Counted from the first letter of the stretch, positions 48,483-57,493 are shown. The stretch is DNA of 64,000 nucleotides from CAUZIR01 sp965250195 (GCA_965250195.1 OZ252295.1:806001-870000), one strand, 5' to 3'. Numbers and translations: made by a program. The notes: generated from the sequence alone by a model not told the origin.

Positions 48483-49698
48483 ATGAGCGCCGGTCGGCTG
48501 AGCGGCCGCTTCCCCTTTTACTACGGCTGGGTAATGGTGGCCGTCGCCGGGGCCGGTGTTTTCGCCTCGGGGCCGGGCCAGACCTACATCGTCTCGGTCA
48601 TGGTCGAGCCGCTGATCGAGGAGACGGGCTGGTCCCGCACGCTGGTGTCGGGGCTGTACAGCGCCGGTTCCATTGCGGCTGTGGTCGGCGCCATCGCGGC
48701 GGGCCGTGCACTTGACCGCTTCGGTGCGCGCATCGTGCTGACAGCCGTCGCCGCGCTGTTCGGGCTGGCGGCACTGATGATGGGGAAGATCACCAGTCCT
48801 GTCCACCTGTTCTTTGGCTTCTGGGCCATCCGCAGTCTGGGTCAGACGGCGCTCGTGCTCGTCTCGACGTCTCTCGTCGCCATCTGGTTCGTGCGGCTCC
48901 GGGGCCGGGCCACGGCGTTTACGGCGCTGGCCGCCCCTGGTGTTCGGCATCATCGCCCTGAGCGACTGGCGCACGGCCTGGACGGTCATGGCAATCGCGA
49001 TCTGGGTGCTGCTGCTCCCCGCCGCGGTGCTGCTGGTCAGGCGCAGCCCGGAGTCCGAAGGACTCCTTCCGGACGGCGACAGGCGACCACCGCCGACCAG
49101 CGCCGCCGCGAGCGGCTCTGATTCGGAGCAGCACTGGAGGTCGGGAGAGGCAATGCGAACGCGGGCCTTCTGGCTGCTCCTGTTCGCCGGAATGGCCCTG
49201 CCGCTAATCGGCACGGCGCTGACTTTTCATCACATCTCGCTGATGAAAACCAAGGGCGTGGAAGAGGGCATGGCGGCGGTCATTCTCAGCGTGGTCGCAC
49301 TGGCCGCGCTCGCCACCACGTTCGTCGCCGGGTACCTGCTCGACAGGTTCCCCAACCGGATGGTGCTGGCCGTAGGTCAGGGAGTGATGGTTGTCGCGAT
49401 GCTCTCGACTCTGCTGATCTCCTCCACCTGGGAGGGATTCGTGTACGGAGTGCTGCTGGGGGTGGCGCAGGGGCTGGTAATGACGACCAACATAGTGATC
49501 TGGCCCAACTACTTCGGGCGCAGACACATCGGCAGCGTGCGAGGCGCGGCGTCGATCGGTATGGTGGTTTCTTCCGGGCTTGGCCCCCTGCCCTTCGGGG
49601 CGGTGCTGGGCTTTCTCGCGCTGCCGGTGCTGTGCGGGCTGGCCGCGCTGGCAGCGTCGCCGCCCAAAAAGGAAGCGCTTTTGCTTGCGCCGACCTAG
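48483..49698 (+). pseudogene. MFS transporter (MCT/OFA type), frameshifted
   Basis: The first frame starts at 48483 with FPFYYGWVMVAVAGAGVFAS and runs through about four helices to RGRATAFTALAAP. The second frame continues at about 48940 with PLVFGIIALSDWRTAWTVMA and the second half (MRTRAFWLLLFAGMALPLIG, then WPNYFGRRHIGSVRGAASIG). Compared with typical carriers, a few residues are missing at the junction, so a small deletion with loss of phase is likely. The family transports monocarboxylates and related acids. It starts 13 bases after lipA. Confidence 0.82.
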
Positions 49699-49722
49699 TA
49701 CAAAGCTAACCAGGAAGAAATC

Positions 49723-50904
49723 ATGAGCACATCGGACATCGATAGCGCGGCGGCGAGGTATTCGGAGGCCGTCGCCGAGCTGACCGAGCGCTTCATCGAG
49801 GTCCCTACGGAAAACCCGCCGGGTGTTCGCTATGAGGACTTCCTGACGCTGCTGAAGGGCGAACTAAAAACCCTGAATATCAGCTACGAGGTGGTGCCCA
49901 TCTCGGGCGGCGACATGCCCCGCTGGGCCATCGTCGCAGAGGCGGGCTCGGGCGACACGGCGTTCCAGTTTCACGGCCACTACGATGTGGTTCCGGCCTT
50001 TAGCCGCGACCAGTTCAAGCCGGTGCGCCGCAATGGCGAGCTATGGGGCAGAGGCGCGACGGACATGAAGGGCGGACTGGCAGCGCTCATTCTGGCGGCG
50101 GCGGCTGTCAGGGACAGCGGACAGGGGCGCGTACGATTGATGATCGTCCCGGACGACGAGACCGGCGGCAAACTGGGCGCCGGGTGGATGCGCGATAACG
50201 GCCTGATCACGGCTCCCGACGTCCGTGCCGTGATAGTAGGCGAGCCGACCGGAGACATGGTCTGGCACGCCTGCCGGGGCGCGATATCGATGAAGGTGAC
50301 CGTACGCGGCAAGGCGTCTCACGTGGGCCTGCACTACAACGGGCTAAACGCCTTCAAAGGCATGGCTGATGTCGTGGCCGGGCTGCGGACGCTGGGCCGA
50401 GACGTTGCGGGCCGGGTCACCGAGCTGGGGATCAGCCCGGCCGAAGCGAAGGCCAGCATCATGCTGCTGGGAGGCGAATCGACCGGGGGCGTGAACTTCA
50501 ACGTGGTGCCGGAGATATCTACGTTCACCATCGACCGCCGATTCAACCCGGAAGAGGACCGGGACACGGTGCTCGGCGAGATGGTGGGCATCTTCGAGTC
50601 CGCCAAAAAACGCGGCATTGACGTGGACTGGGAAATCTTCCAGGACGAGCCCGCGGCCGACGAACCCACCGATTCGCCGCTCGCCATAGCAGTGGCCGAC
50701 AGCCACGAGGCGGTCACCGGCGCGCGGCCGAGGTTCGAAATGTGCCCCGGCCTGCTAGAGATTCGGTTCTACTCGGGCACCGTGCCGGTGGTCTGTTACG
50801 GGCCGGGCGTGGTGGCCACCATGCACGGACCCACCGAGCACGTCGCCATCGAGAACCTGCGCCAGGCCGTCAGGGTCTACGCCAGGACCGCCGTCAGCGT
50901 CTGA
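49723..50904 (+). CDS. M20-family metallopeptidase (ArgE/DapE/CPG2 type)
   Basis: 393 residues. The di-zinc site is visible in FQFHGHYDVVPAF (His, Asp), GRGATDMKGGLAALI (bridging Asp), PDDETGGKLGAGW (catalytic Glu region), GEPTGD and the late MHGPTEHVAIENL (His). The dimerisation lid contains GKASHVGLHYNGLNAF. Family members hydrolyse N-acyl amino acids, succinyl-diaminopimelate or small peptides; the exact substrate is open. AGGAAGAA precedes the ATG. Confidence 0.9.
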   Translation: MSTSDIDSAAARYSEAVAELTERFIEVPTENPPGVRYEDFLTLLKGELKTLNISYEVVPISGGDMPRWAIVAEAGSGDTAFQFHGHYDVVPAFSRDQFKPVRRNGELWGRGATDMKGGLAALILAAAAVRDSGQGRVRLMIVPDDETGGKLGAGWMRDNGLITAPDVRAVIVGEPTGDMVWHACRGAISMKVTVRGKASHVGLHYNGLNAFKGMADVVAGLRTLGRDVAGRVTELGISPAEAKASIMLLGGESTGGVNFNVVPEISTFTIDRRFNPEEDRDTVLGEMVGIFESAKKRGIDVDWEIFQDEPAADEPTDSPLAIAVADSHEAVTGARPRFEMCPGLLEIRFYSGTVPVVCYGPGVVATMHGPTEHVAIENLRQAVRVYARTAVSV

Positions 50905-50981
50905 GACGAGCGCCGTGGAGGCGCGTGAACTAGCTCCCTGGCATGCCACCGGTACGACCAGGCGACGGCCTTGAATGCCAC

Positions 50982-51011
50982 TTGTGTTTGCCAGCACGCC
51001 TGTTCTAACAT
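50982..51011 (+). promoter_or_regulatory. recQ promoter with putative LexA box
   Basis: -35-like TTGTGT (50982-50987), 18-base spacer, -10 TAACAT (51006-51011), then GTG 51018. The spacer contains GCAC-GCCT-GTTC (50994-51005), the reverse complement of GAAC-AGGC-GTGC. It has the same eight fixed bases as the two boxes before lexA. Confidence 0.6.
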
Positions 51012-51017
51012 GGTCCG

Positions 51018-53015
51018 GTGATCTCCACCGGCATCGATGACTATCGGCGCACGCTAAAGGACGTCTTCGGCTACCCCGACTTCCGGCCCGGTCAGGCAGA
51101 GGTGCTGTCCCGCCTGACGGACCGCGACGTGATGGCCGTGATGCCCACAGGCTCGGGCAAGACGCTGTGCTATGTGCTGCCCGCGATCAGCAAGGGACGC
51201 ACGGTGGTGGTCTCGCCGCTGATCGCCCTGATGCGGGACCAGGTCCAGTCGCTGAAGGCGGCCGGGGTGCGAGCGAACTTCATAAACTCGTCACTCAGCC
51301 GGTCGGCGCAGAACGCCAATTACCTGGACTTCATCGAGGGCCGGGCCGACCTGCTCTACGTCGCCCCCGAGCGCTTCGCTAACGCGAGGTTCGTCGAAGG
51401 GCTGCGCAAGGCAGGCGTGAAGCTGCTGGCAATCGACGAGGCGCACTGCGTGTCAGAATGGGGGCACGACTTCAGACCCGACTACCTCACCCTCGGTGCC
51501 GTTCGCGAGGCGCTGGGACGGCCCCGCACACTCGCACTAACGGCTACCGCAGAACCGAGAGTGCAGGACGACACGCTGGTGCGACTGGCCATCCCCAACG
51601 CGGCCCGGGTGGTCACCTCGGTCGACCGGCCCAACCTGCGGCTTTCGGTGGAGCACCTGCCGGAACTGGAGCGCCGCCGCGACCGACTCATCGAACTGGT
51701 GACGGAGCGCAAGGGCCTCTCCGGCATCGTCTATGCGCGAACAAGGCGCTCGGTCGAAGAGTTGGCTGAAGCGCTGTCCGGCGTCGGCATCGCGGCCGAG
51801 CCCTACCACGCGGGCCTGGACATGAGCAGGCGTGACGAAGTGCAACAGCGTTTTACGGTAGACGAAGCGCCGGTGATCGTGGCCACCAACGCCTTCGGCA
51901 TGGGCATCGACAAACCCGATGTGCGCTTCGTCGTCCACTTCAACATGCCGGGCCGGGTCGAGGCCTACTACCAGCAGGCCGGGCGGGCCGGGCGGGACGG
52001 CGAGTCGGCCGACTGCATCCTGCTTTACGGCGGTCACGACATAGCCGCCCAGCGCCAGTTCATTGAGCGCGGCCACCCGGACGAAGCCGACGTGCGGGAG
52101 ACCTGGGTTTCTCTAGTCGCGGCCCATTCGGCTGGACCGTCAGACATTGACTGGACGGAGCGCATCGACCGCAACTCCGACGGCTTCGCCGCCGCCATCG
52201 CCGCGCTCAGGGCGTCGGGGCTGGTAGACTCCGGATCCCTGCGGCTCCTTTCCAACGACGCCAACGCGCCTATCGACATGACGACCATCCGCGAGCACCT
52301 GCGTCACGCGGAAGACCGGCTGAGCCAGATGGTCGAGTACGCCGAGTCGACCAGCTGCCGACGGGCGATGATCCTACGGTACTTCGGCGAGCGCCCCGCC
52401 ACATCTTGTAGTGCCTGCGACAACTGCCTGGGCGAGCGGAGGGAAACCGAGACCGAGTACCCGCCGGACCTTTACGAAAATCTGCTCAAGCTCAGGGAGA
52501 AGATCGCCCGCAAGACGTCCCGTGCCCCGTACCAGGTTCTCGAATCCCGAACGGTGCGCGAATTGGCGACCCACCGGCCCCACGACCGCGTTGAGCTGAT
52601 GGAGACCTGGGGCATCGGCGAAGTGAAGGCCGACTGGTTCGGGGAGCGACTTGTCAGAGCGATACGGGTCTGGGAAGACAAGAATCCCGACGCCCCCGAG
52701 CGTGAGCGTCGCAGGAGCCAACGGTCGTTCGCGTCCGCGCTGGCCCCTGCGCCAGTCATCGACGACGACCCGCTCTACAACGAGCTGCGGGCTTGGAGGT
52801 CGGAGCGGGCGAAGCTCGACGGGGTGCCCGCCTACATGGTCTTTTCGGATCGCACGCTAAAGGAGCTGGTGTCCGCCCTGCCCGACAGCCGTGATTCGCT
52901 GATGCAGGTGAGAGGCGTCGGCCCGGCCAAGATCGAGACGTTCGGCCCCGACGTGCTTCGCCTTATTAAAAGCCAGGCGGTCTCCGCCTCGTTCGTCAGG
53001 GCTTCTTCGCGCTAG
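51018..53015 (+). CDS. recQ: ATP-dependent DNA helicase RecQ
   Basis: 665 residues starting with GTG. Superfamily-2 motifs: MPTGSGKTLCYVLPA, LAIDEAHCVSEWGHDFRPDY, ALTATAEPRVQDD, VATNAFGMGIDKPDVRFVVH and QQAGRAGRDG. The zinc-binding cysteines are in CRRAMILRYFG and SCSACDNCLG. A winged-helix (RQC) domain is not evident. Instead two HRDC domains follow (near residues 490-555 and 585-655: QVLESRTVRELATHRP and MVFSDRTLKELVSALP). It unwinds recombination and replication intermediates. The promoter box suggests SOS control. The last codons and stop are supplied by repeat copy 3. Confidence 0.94.
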   Translation: MISTGIDDYRRTLKDVFGYPDFRPGQAEVLSRLTDRDVMAVMPTGSGKTLCYVLPAISKGRTVVVSPLIALMRDQVQSLKAAGVRANFINSSLSRSAQNANYLDFIEGRADLLYVAPERFANARFVEGLRKAGVKLLAIDEAHCVSEWGHDFRPDYLTLGAVREALGRPRTLALTATAEPRVQDDTLVRLAIPNAARVVTSVDRPNLRLSVEHLPELERRRDRLIELVTERKGLSGIVYARTRRSVEELAEALSGVGIAAEPYHAGLDMSRRDEVQQRFTVDEAPVIVATNAFGMGIDKPDVRFVVHFNMPGRVEAYYQQAGRAGRDGESADCILLYGGHDIAAQRQFIERGHPDEADVRETWVSLVAAHSAGPSDIDWTERIDRNSDGFAAAIAALRASGLVDSGSLRLLSNDANAPIDMTTIREHLRHAEDRLSQMVEYAESTSCRRAMILRYFGERPATSCSACDNCLGERRETETEYPPDLYENLLKLREKIARKTSRAPYQVLESRTVRELATHRPHDRVELMETWGIGEVKADWFGERLVRAIRVWEDKNPDAPERERRRSQRSFASALAPAPVIDDDPLYNELRAWRSERAKLDGVPAYMVFSDRTLKELVSALPDSRDSLMQVRGVGPAKIETFGPDVLRLIKSQAVSASFVRASSR

Positions 53016-53025
53016 CGCTCATCGC
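52981..53025 (-). repeat. Structured repeat, copy 3 (overlaps recQ 3' end)
   Basis: On the minus strand: GCGATGAGCGC-TA-GCGCGAAGAAGCC-C-TGA, eight variable bases, GCGGAGA. The outer blocks match copies 1 and 2 but the central hairpin is not preserved. It encodes the last residues and the stop of recQ. Confidence 0.7.
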
Positions 53026-53043
53026 TTTCGCTATCCTCCTTCG

Positions 53044-53358
53044 TTAGTTTTTGAAGATTCCAAACGAGAAGGACTCTTCTAGCTGGGTGACGGCCGAGGC
53101 TCCCGACTCGTCGGTTTCCAGAAACTCGGTCATCCAGGCAGACCAGCGGTCGACCACGTCGCCCCGGACCTTGCGCCAGTCTTCCTCGGTCAGTGCCGTG
53201 CAGTGAACGAAGAGCATGTCGCCGTGTTTGTAGATGACCATGCTCACCCCGGCGGCCGATATGACTTCGGCCAGGTCGGGCCAGATTTCGTCGTGCGCCT
53301 TTTTGTACCCGGCGTATGCGCCTGGCTTTAGCCTCATCACCGAACCAATGCTGTACAT
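53044..53358 (-). CDS. L-rhamnose mutarotase family protein
   Basis: 104 residues from the ATG at 53358. It shows the RhaM/YiiL pattern: IGSVMRLKPGAYAGYKKAHD, EIWPDLAEVISAAGVSMVIY and a late LEESFSFGIFKN. Family enzymes interconvert alpha and beta rhamnose through a conserved His (KKAHDEIWP). No rhamnose pathway genes are nearby, so the true sugar may differ. The start lies a few bases after the stop of the preceding minus-strand gene, so co-transcription is likely. Confidence 0.82.
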   Translation of the reverse strand: MYSIGSVMRLKPGAYAGYKKAHDEIWPDLAEVISAAGVSMVIYKHGDMLFVHCTALTEEDWRKVRGDVVDRWSAWMTEFLETDESGASAVTQLEESFSFGIFKN

Positions 53359-53362
53359 GCCT

Positions 53363-54156
53363 CTACTCCTCCGATTGCGCGTCCGTTCCCGAATGCTTCG
53401 CCACGTGATCCCACAGCGCCCGCGCGCGCTCAGTGCCTCCCGGCGTCGACGGGTCAATGACGCGGCGACAGGCCCGTGTGTACGAGCCGATTACCTGCAG
53501 GTCTGAGCGCTCGCCGGCCCACTCCCAGGCGGAGCCGTCGGCCTTTGTGAAAACCCTCTCGCACAGCGCTTTGTCGACCGGGACCGCCCGGGAGAAGCGA
53601 CGAGAGCCCTCGCCGCCCTTGAACACCCAGAACCCGTCCCACAGCGCCGGGTCCGTGAGCCCCCGCCGCAGGTGGGCATTTTTTTGAAGGCCCTGATGAC
53701 GTCGTCCGTTGGTCTCGAACGGACGCCCTTCATTACCCCCTCTACTCGCAGAACGCCGACCAGGTAAAAGCCGTGGCGTCCTGTCGGGCCTTTCGGGCTA
53801 CCCCCGGACCACTCGGCCAGGCGGACGAGAAAAACGAGGTAGTCGCCCGGACCCGCCGACTTGAGACCGGCCGCACGGGCGTTGGCCTCGCAGTTGTCGC
53901 CGTAGGTGAATGTCTCGAACTCCGGGTCGTTGTGGGTGGCCAGCGCTCTCACGCGCTCCGGGAAATAGGCCGCCAGCGACTGGTCCGGGTCGTAGAAAGA
54001 CCGCAGGTCGCCGTAGCGCACCGCCAGCGGCCCCGGCAGGTCGGGCGACTCCGGGATGGGCAGGAACTCGAAGCGCCCGTTCGGGAACACAGGCCCGGCG
54101 AACCTGTGAGATGCGTTCGCCCCCACGTTGGCGAGGTATATCCTCCCGCCGGTCAT
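53363..54156 (-). CDS. Nmad3-like protein interrupted by a one-base shift at an A7 tract
   Basis: The first frame (54156 to about 53678) reads RIYLANVGANASHRFAGPVF and later GDNCEANARAAGLKSAGPGD, YLVFLVRLAEW and GFYLVGVLRVEG. It recalls the Nmad3 family, putatively linked to nucleotide modification. At the minus-strand run of seven A (53679-53685) the coherent sequence passes into the -1 frame: NAHLRRGLTDPALWDGFWVF, then SRRFSRAVPVDKALCERVFT, ending at 53363. The joined product would have about 264 residues. Either the gene is damaged, or it is read by slippage on the A tract. Its start overlaps the queG stop by four bases. The family assignment is tentative. Confidence 0.6.
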
Positions 54157-55295
54157 CGCGCCGCCCCTGTCTGCGCCGGAGCCAGCGCGGCCTCGATTTC
54201 CGCCAGCGCCTCGCCGTCGCGCTCGGTGCGCGCCGCTTCGCGTAGTGCCGATTCCGCAGCGTCGGTGGCGATGCGACCGAGCGCCCAGGCGGCGTGGCCT
54301 CGCAGCATCGGCTCCTCGGCGCTCGCCAGCACCCGGGCGAGCCCCGGTACGGCCGAAGGATCGCCGATATTGCCCAGGGCGACGCAGACGTTGCGCTGAA
54401 GACCCACCCGCTTGGCCCGTCTGATGGGGCTGCCCCTGAAGCGCTCAATGAAGCCCTCGTCCGTCAGCTCCAGTAGCGGCAACAGGGCCGGTGCCGAGAA
54501 ATCGTGACGCTGGGTGAACGCGGGCTCAAGGACGCCGACGGCCTTGCGGTTGACCGGGCAGACGTCCTGGCAGATGTCGCACCCGAAGACCCAGTCGCCC
54601 ACCTGAGGACGCATGTCTCTCGGAATTCCGCCACGCAGCTCGATCGTCAGAAACGAGATGCACTTCGTGTTGTCGACTACGTACGGTGCCACTATCGCGC
54701 CGGTTGGGCAGTCGTCGATGCAGGCGGTGCACGACCCGCAGGTCTTTTTCAATGGTGCGTCTGGTTCAAGGTCGAGATCGGTAATGACCTGGGACAGAAA
54801 GACCCACGACCCGTGGCTGGGGGTGAGGATGTTGGTGGACTTGCCGAACCACCCGACTCCCGCCCTCTCGGCGGCCGCCCGGTCGTTCATCGGACCGTCG
54901 TCCACGAACACCCGGGTCGCGACGGGCCGACCTACCACTTCAGGCAACTCGGCAACGAACGCTTTTAGCCTGCGTTTAATGACCTTGTGATAGTCCTCAC
55001 CCCAGGCATAGCGGGCGACTTTGCCTTCCAACTGATCGCCAGTCGAAGGACCACCGGTGTTGTAGCTAACGGCCAGCGACACCACCGAGCGGGCGCCGGG
55101 CAGCAGCTCGGCCGGGCGGTTGGCCTTGCGCACCCGCTCCTCGGTGTACCACGGCAAGCCGTCCATGAGGCCGTCACGCACGCGTTGGACTGCCGCCGCC
55201 TCATCTCTAGCGAACGGCTCGGCGCCGGTGATGCCGACCAGGTCGAAACCGACCGACAGCCCCAGTTTCTTTACTCTAACTTCCAGTCTTGTCAT
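54153..55295 (-). CDS. queG: Epoxyqueuosine reductase QueG
   Basis: 380 residues. The cobalamin-binding N-terminal half has YTEERVRKANRPAELLPGAR and DDGPMNDRAAAERAGVGWFG. Two 4Fe-4S motifs follow: CGSCTACIDDCPTGAIV and CDICQDVCPVNRKAVG. The C-terminal HEAT-like repeats (IGDPSAVPGLARVLASAEEP, AAWALGRIATDAAESALREA) are typical of QueG. It performs the last step of queuosine formation on tRNA. It is the first gene of a small minus-strand operon with the Nmad3-like gene and the mutarotase. Confidence 0.94.
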   Translation of the reverse strand: MTRLEVRVKKLGLSVGFDLVGITGAEPFARDEAAAVQRVRDGLMDGLPWYTEERVRKANRPAELLPGARSVVSLAVSYNTGGPSTGDQLEGKVARYAWGEDYHKVIKRRLKAFVAELPEVVGRPVATRVFVDDGPMNDRAAAERAGVGWFGKSTNILTPSHGSWVFLSQVITDLDLEPDAPLKKTCGSCTACIDDCPTGAIVAPYVVDNTKCISFLTIELRGGIPRDMRPQVGDWVFGCDICQDVCPVNRKAVGVLEPAFTQRHDFSAPALLPLLELTDEGFIERFRGSPIRRAKRVGLQRNVCVALGNIGDPSAVPGLARVLASAEEPMLRGHAAWALGRIATDAAESALREAARTERDGEALAEIEAALAPAQTGAAR

Positions 55296-55417
55296 CGTTA
55301 GTCAGCCTGCCGATTCTACCCCTGTTGACCGGGGTTCGCGCCCAGGAATATGCTTGAACCTCAGAACACTTTTCTCTTCCCAACAACAAAAACACCACCA
55401 CATTCAGGGGGTACCAC

Positions 55418-56557
55418 ATGGCCGTTCCGGAGATTAAGGAGCTTACCCGGGCCTACGGGTTCGACGAAGTGGCGATTGTCCCGGGGGACGTGACCATCAA
55501 CCCGGACCAGGCCAACACCCAGTTCTCGGTGGACGGCCAGACGTTCAACATCCCCATAATCGCCTCGGCCATGGACGCCATCGTCTCGCCGGAGTTCGCT
55601 GGTCACATGGAGAGGGCCGGCGGCCTGGCGGTGATGAACCTTGAAGGGGTGCAGACACGCTACGAGGATCCGTCCGAGCCGCTGGCCCGGATTTCCGCAG
55701 CCACTGACGACGAGGTCACTGCGATCATGCAAGACGCATATTCGCAGCCCATCCAGGACAATCTTATTGGGCAGCGGGTGGAAGACATCAAGGCGGCTGG
55801 CTCACGCTGCGCGGTGTCGGTTACACCGGCAAACACCAAACGCATGGCGTCGGCCGCGGTGGAGGCGGGTGCCGACCTGATCTTCGTGCAGTCGACCGTG
55901 ACGACCGCCCGCCACGCATCCAAGTCCAAACGAGGCCTCATCTTCTCCGAGCTGCTCGAAATGGTGGCCGTACCTGTGGTGGTAGGAAACTGCGTTTCTT
56001 ACGACGTTGCCCTGGAGCTGATGGACACCGGCATCACCGGGATTCTGGTCGGCGTGGGGCCGGGCGCAGCCTGCACCACCCGCGAGGTCACCGGTGTCGG
56101 CGTGCCCCAGGTTACGGCGACCATCAACGTTGCCGCCGCGAGAGACGAGTACCTCAAGCGCACCGGGCGCTACGTGCCGGTCATTACGGACGGCGGCATC
56201 CGCACCGGAGGAGATGTCTGCAAGGCCATCGTCAGCGGTGCGGACGCAGTAATGATAGGGACGCCCCTAGCGCAGGCAGAAGAGGCTCCCGGCCGGGGCT
56301 ACAACTGGGGCATGGCCACCCCGCACCCGTCGCTGCCGCGAGGCACGCGGGTCAGCGTGGGCGTGAAGGGGCCATTAAAGCAGATCCTCTTCGGACCCAC
56401 GTCGCTTACGAACGGCACCCAGAACCTGGTCGGCGCGATCGAGATCTGCATGGGCATGGTGGGCGCCTACAACATCCAGGAAATGCACAACGCCGAGATG
56501 GTGGTCGCCCCGTCGATCAAGACCGAGGGCAAGTACTTCCAACGCGGCGGTCGCTAG
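55418..56557 (+). CDS. guaB3: GuaB3-family IMP dehydrogenase-related protein
   Basis: 379 residues without CBS domains. The TIM barrel shows IPIIASAMDAIVSPEFAGHM, the catalytic loop VGPGAACTTREVTGVGVPQV with the active-site Cys, and VITDGGIRTGGDVCKAIVSG. The lack of CBS domains and the CTTREVTGVG loop match GuaB3 of actinobacteria and cyanobacteria rather than canonical GuaB. GuaB3 has been linked to purine nucleotide interconversion. AGGGGG precedes the ATG. It stands alone between queG and the convergent phzF gene. Confidence 0.9.
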   Translation: MAVPEIKELTRAYGFDEVAIVPGDVTINPDQANTQFSVDGQTFNIPIIASAMDAIVSPEFAGHMERAGGLAVMNLEGVQTRYEDPSEPLARISAATDDEVTAIMQDAYSQPIQDNLIGQRVEDIKAAGSRCAVSVTPANTKRMASAAVEAGADLIFVQSTVTTARHASKSKRGLIFSELLEMVAVPVVVGNCVSYDVALELMDTGITGILVGVGPGAACTTREVTGVGVPQVTATINVAAARDEYLKRTGRYVPVITDGGIRTGGDVCKAIVSGADAVMIGTPLAQAEEAPGRGYNWGMATPHPSLPRGTRVSVGVKGPLKQILFGPTSLTNGTQNLVGAIEICMGMVGAYNIQEMHNAEMVVAPSIKTEGKYFQRGGR

Positions 56558-56572
56558 GATCGCGCCAGCGCC

Positions 56573-57493
56573 CTAAATGGACAGCCGTCCTCGTAGGACG
56601 GTCACGCACCGGCCTCCGACTTTCACCCAGGACGGCTTGCAGTCTTCGACGCCGACGGTCACCTCGATTCGGCTGGGCCGCCCTATTTCGCTGCCCTGGG
56701 AGATGGTGAAGGCGGCCTGCCCACCGGTTACTTCTAGCAACCCCTCGGACGCAAGATACGCGCCCAGCGCACCGGCGGCACTCCCGGTCGCCGGGTCTTC
56801 AACGATCCCCGAGGTGGGGCTGAAAAAGCGCACCCGCACGGCATCCGACCTCTCAAACGCGAACGCGCTGACGCCGGTGATTTCGAGTTCTTGCTCTATG
56901 GTGGCGAGCGCGCCCAGGTCCGGGGCAAGCGACGAAAGTGCCTCCACGCTCGCCAGGGCCACCATCAACTGGCGCAGTCCCGTCGATGCGACCCTCGGCC
57001 CCGTGCCCGACGGCGCGAAGTCACCGACCGTGCAGCCCAGCGCGGCCGCGAGGCGGCCCGTGTCGAGAAAATGCTCAAAGAGCCGGGGCTCGCCCTGGGT
57101 CATTATTATCATCGGGCCCGTAGTCGTCGGCTTGATTTCGATGGGCAGGACGCCGATGTCCACTTCCTGCTTTACGATCAGGCCGTCGCCCAGGTCTCCC
57201 AGCCGACCCTCTTCTAACAGCACATGCGCGGTGCCGATGCCTGGGTGCCCGGCGAAAGGTAGTTCCCGGTTCGGGGTGAAGATTCTGATCCTGTAGTCGG
57301 CGCCGGGCCCGGTCGGAGGCAGGACATCAGTGGGCGGTAAGACGAATGTTGTCTCGGACAGGTTGGTCTCGGCCGCCAGCCCCTGCATGGTCTCGCCGCT
57401 CAGCTCCCCCGCATCGAGAAAGACGGCCAACGCGTTGCCCGCCAGCGCACGGTCTGTGAAGACATCTACCTGCCTGAATTCCAACTCGGGCAT
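56573..57493 (-). CDS. PhzF-family isomerase/epimerase-like protein
   Basis: 306 residues with the two-lobed diaminopimelate-epimerase-like fold of PhzF. Motifs: FRQVDVFTDRALAGNALAVF, AAETNLSETTFVLPP with the catalytic Glu, RIFTPNRELPFAGHPGIGTA and EDPATGSAAGALGAYL. The family includes phenazine synthesis isomerases but most members have unknown metabolic roles. Its ATG shares one base with the prmC stop (TGATG), so it is translationally coupled to prmC. Confidence 0.9.
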   Translation of the reverse strand: MPELEFRQVDVFTDRALAGNALAVFLDAGELSGETMQGLAAETNLSETTFVLPPTDVLPPTGPGADYRIRIFTPNRELPFAGHPGIGTAHVLLEEGRLGDLGDGLIVKQEVDIGVLPIEIKPTTTGPMIIMTQGEPRLFEHFLDTGRLAAALGCTVGDFAPSGTGPRVASTGLRQLMVALASVEALSSLAPDLGALATIEQELEITGVSAFAFERSDAVRVRFFSPTSGIVEDPATGSAAGALGAYLASEGLLEVTGGQAAFTISQGSEIGRPSRIEVTVGVEDCKPSWVKVGGRCVTVLRGRLSI

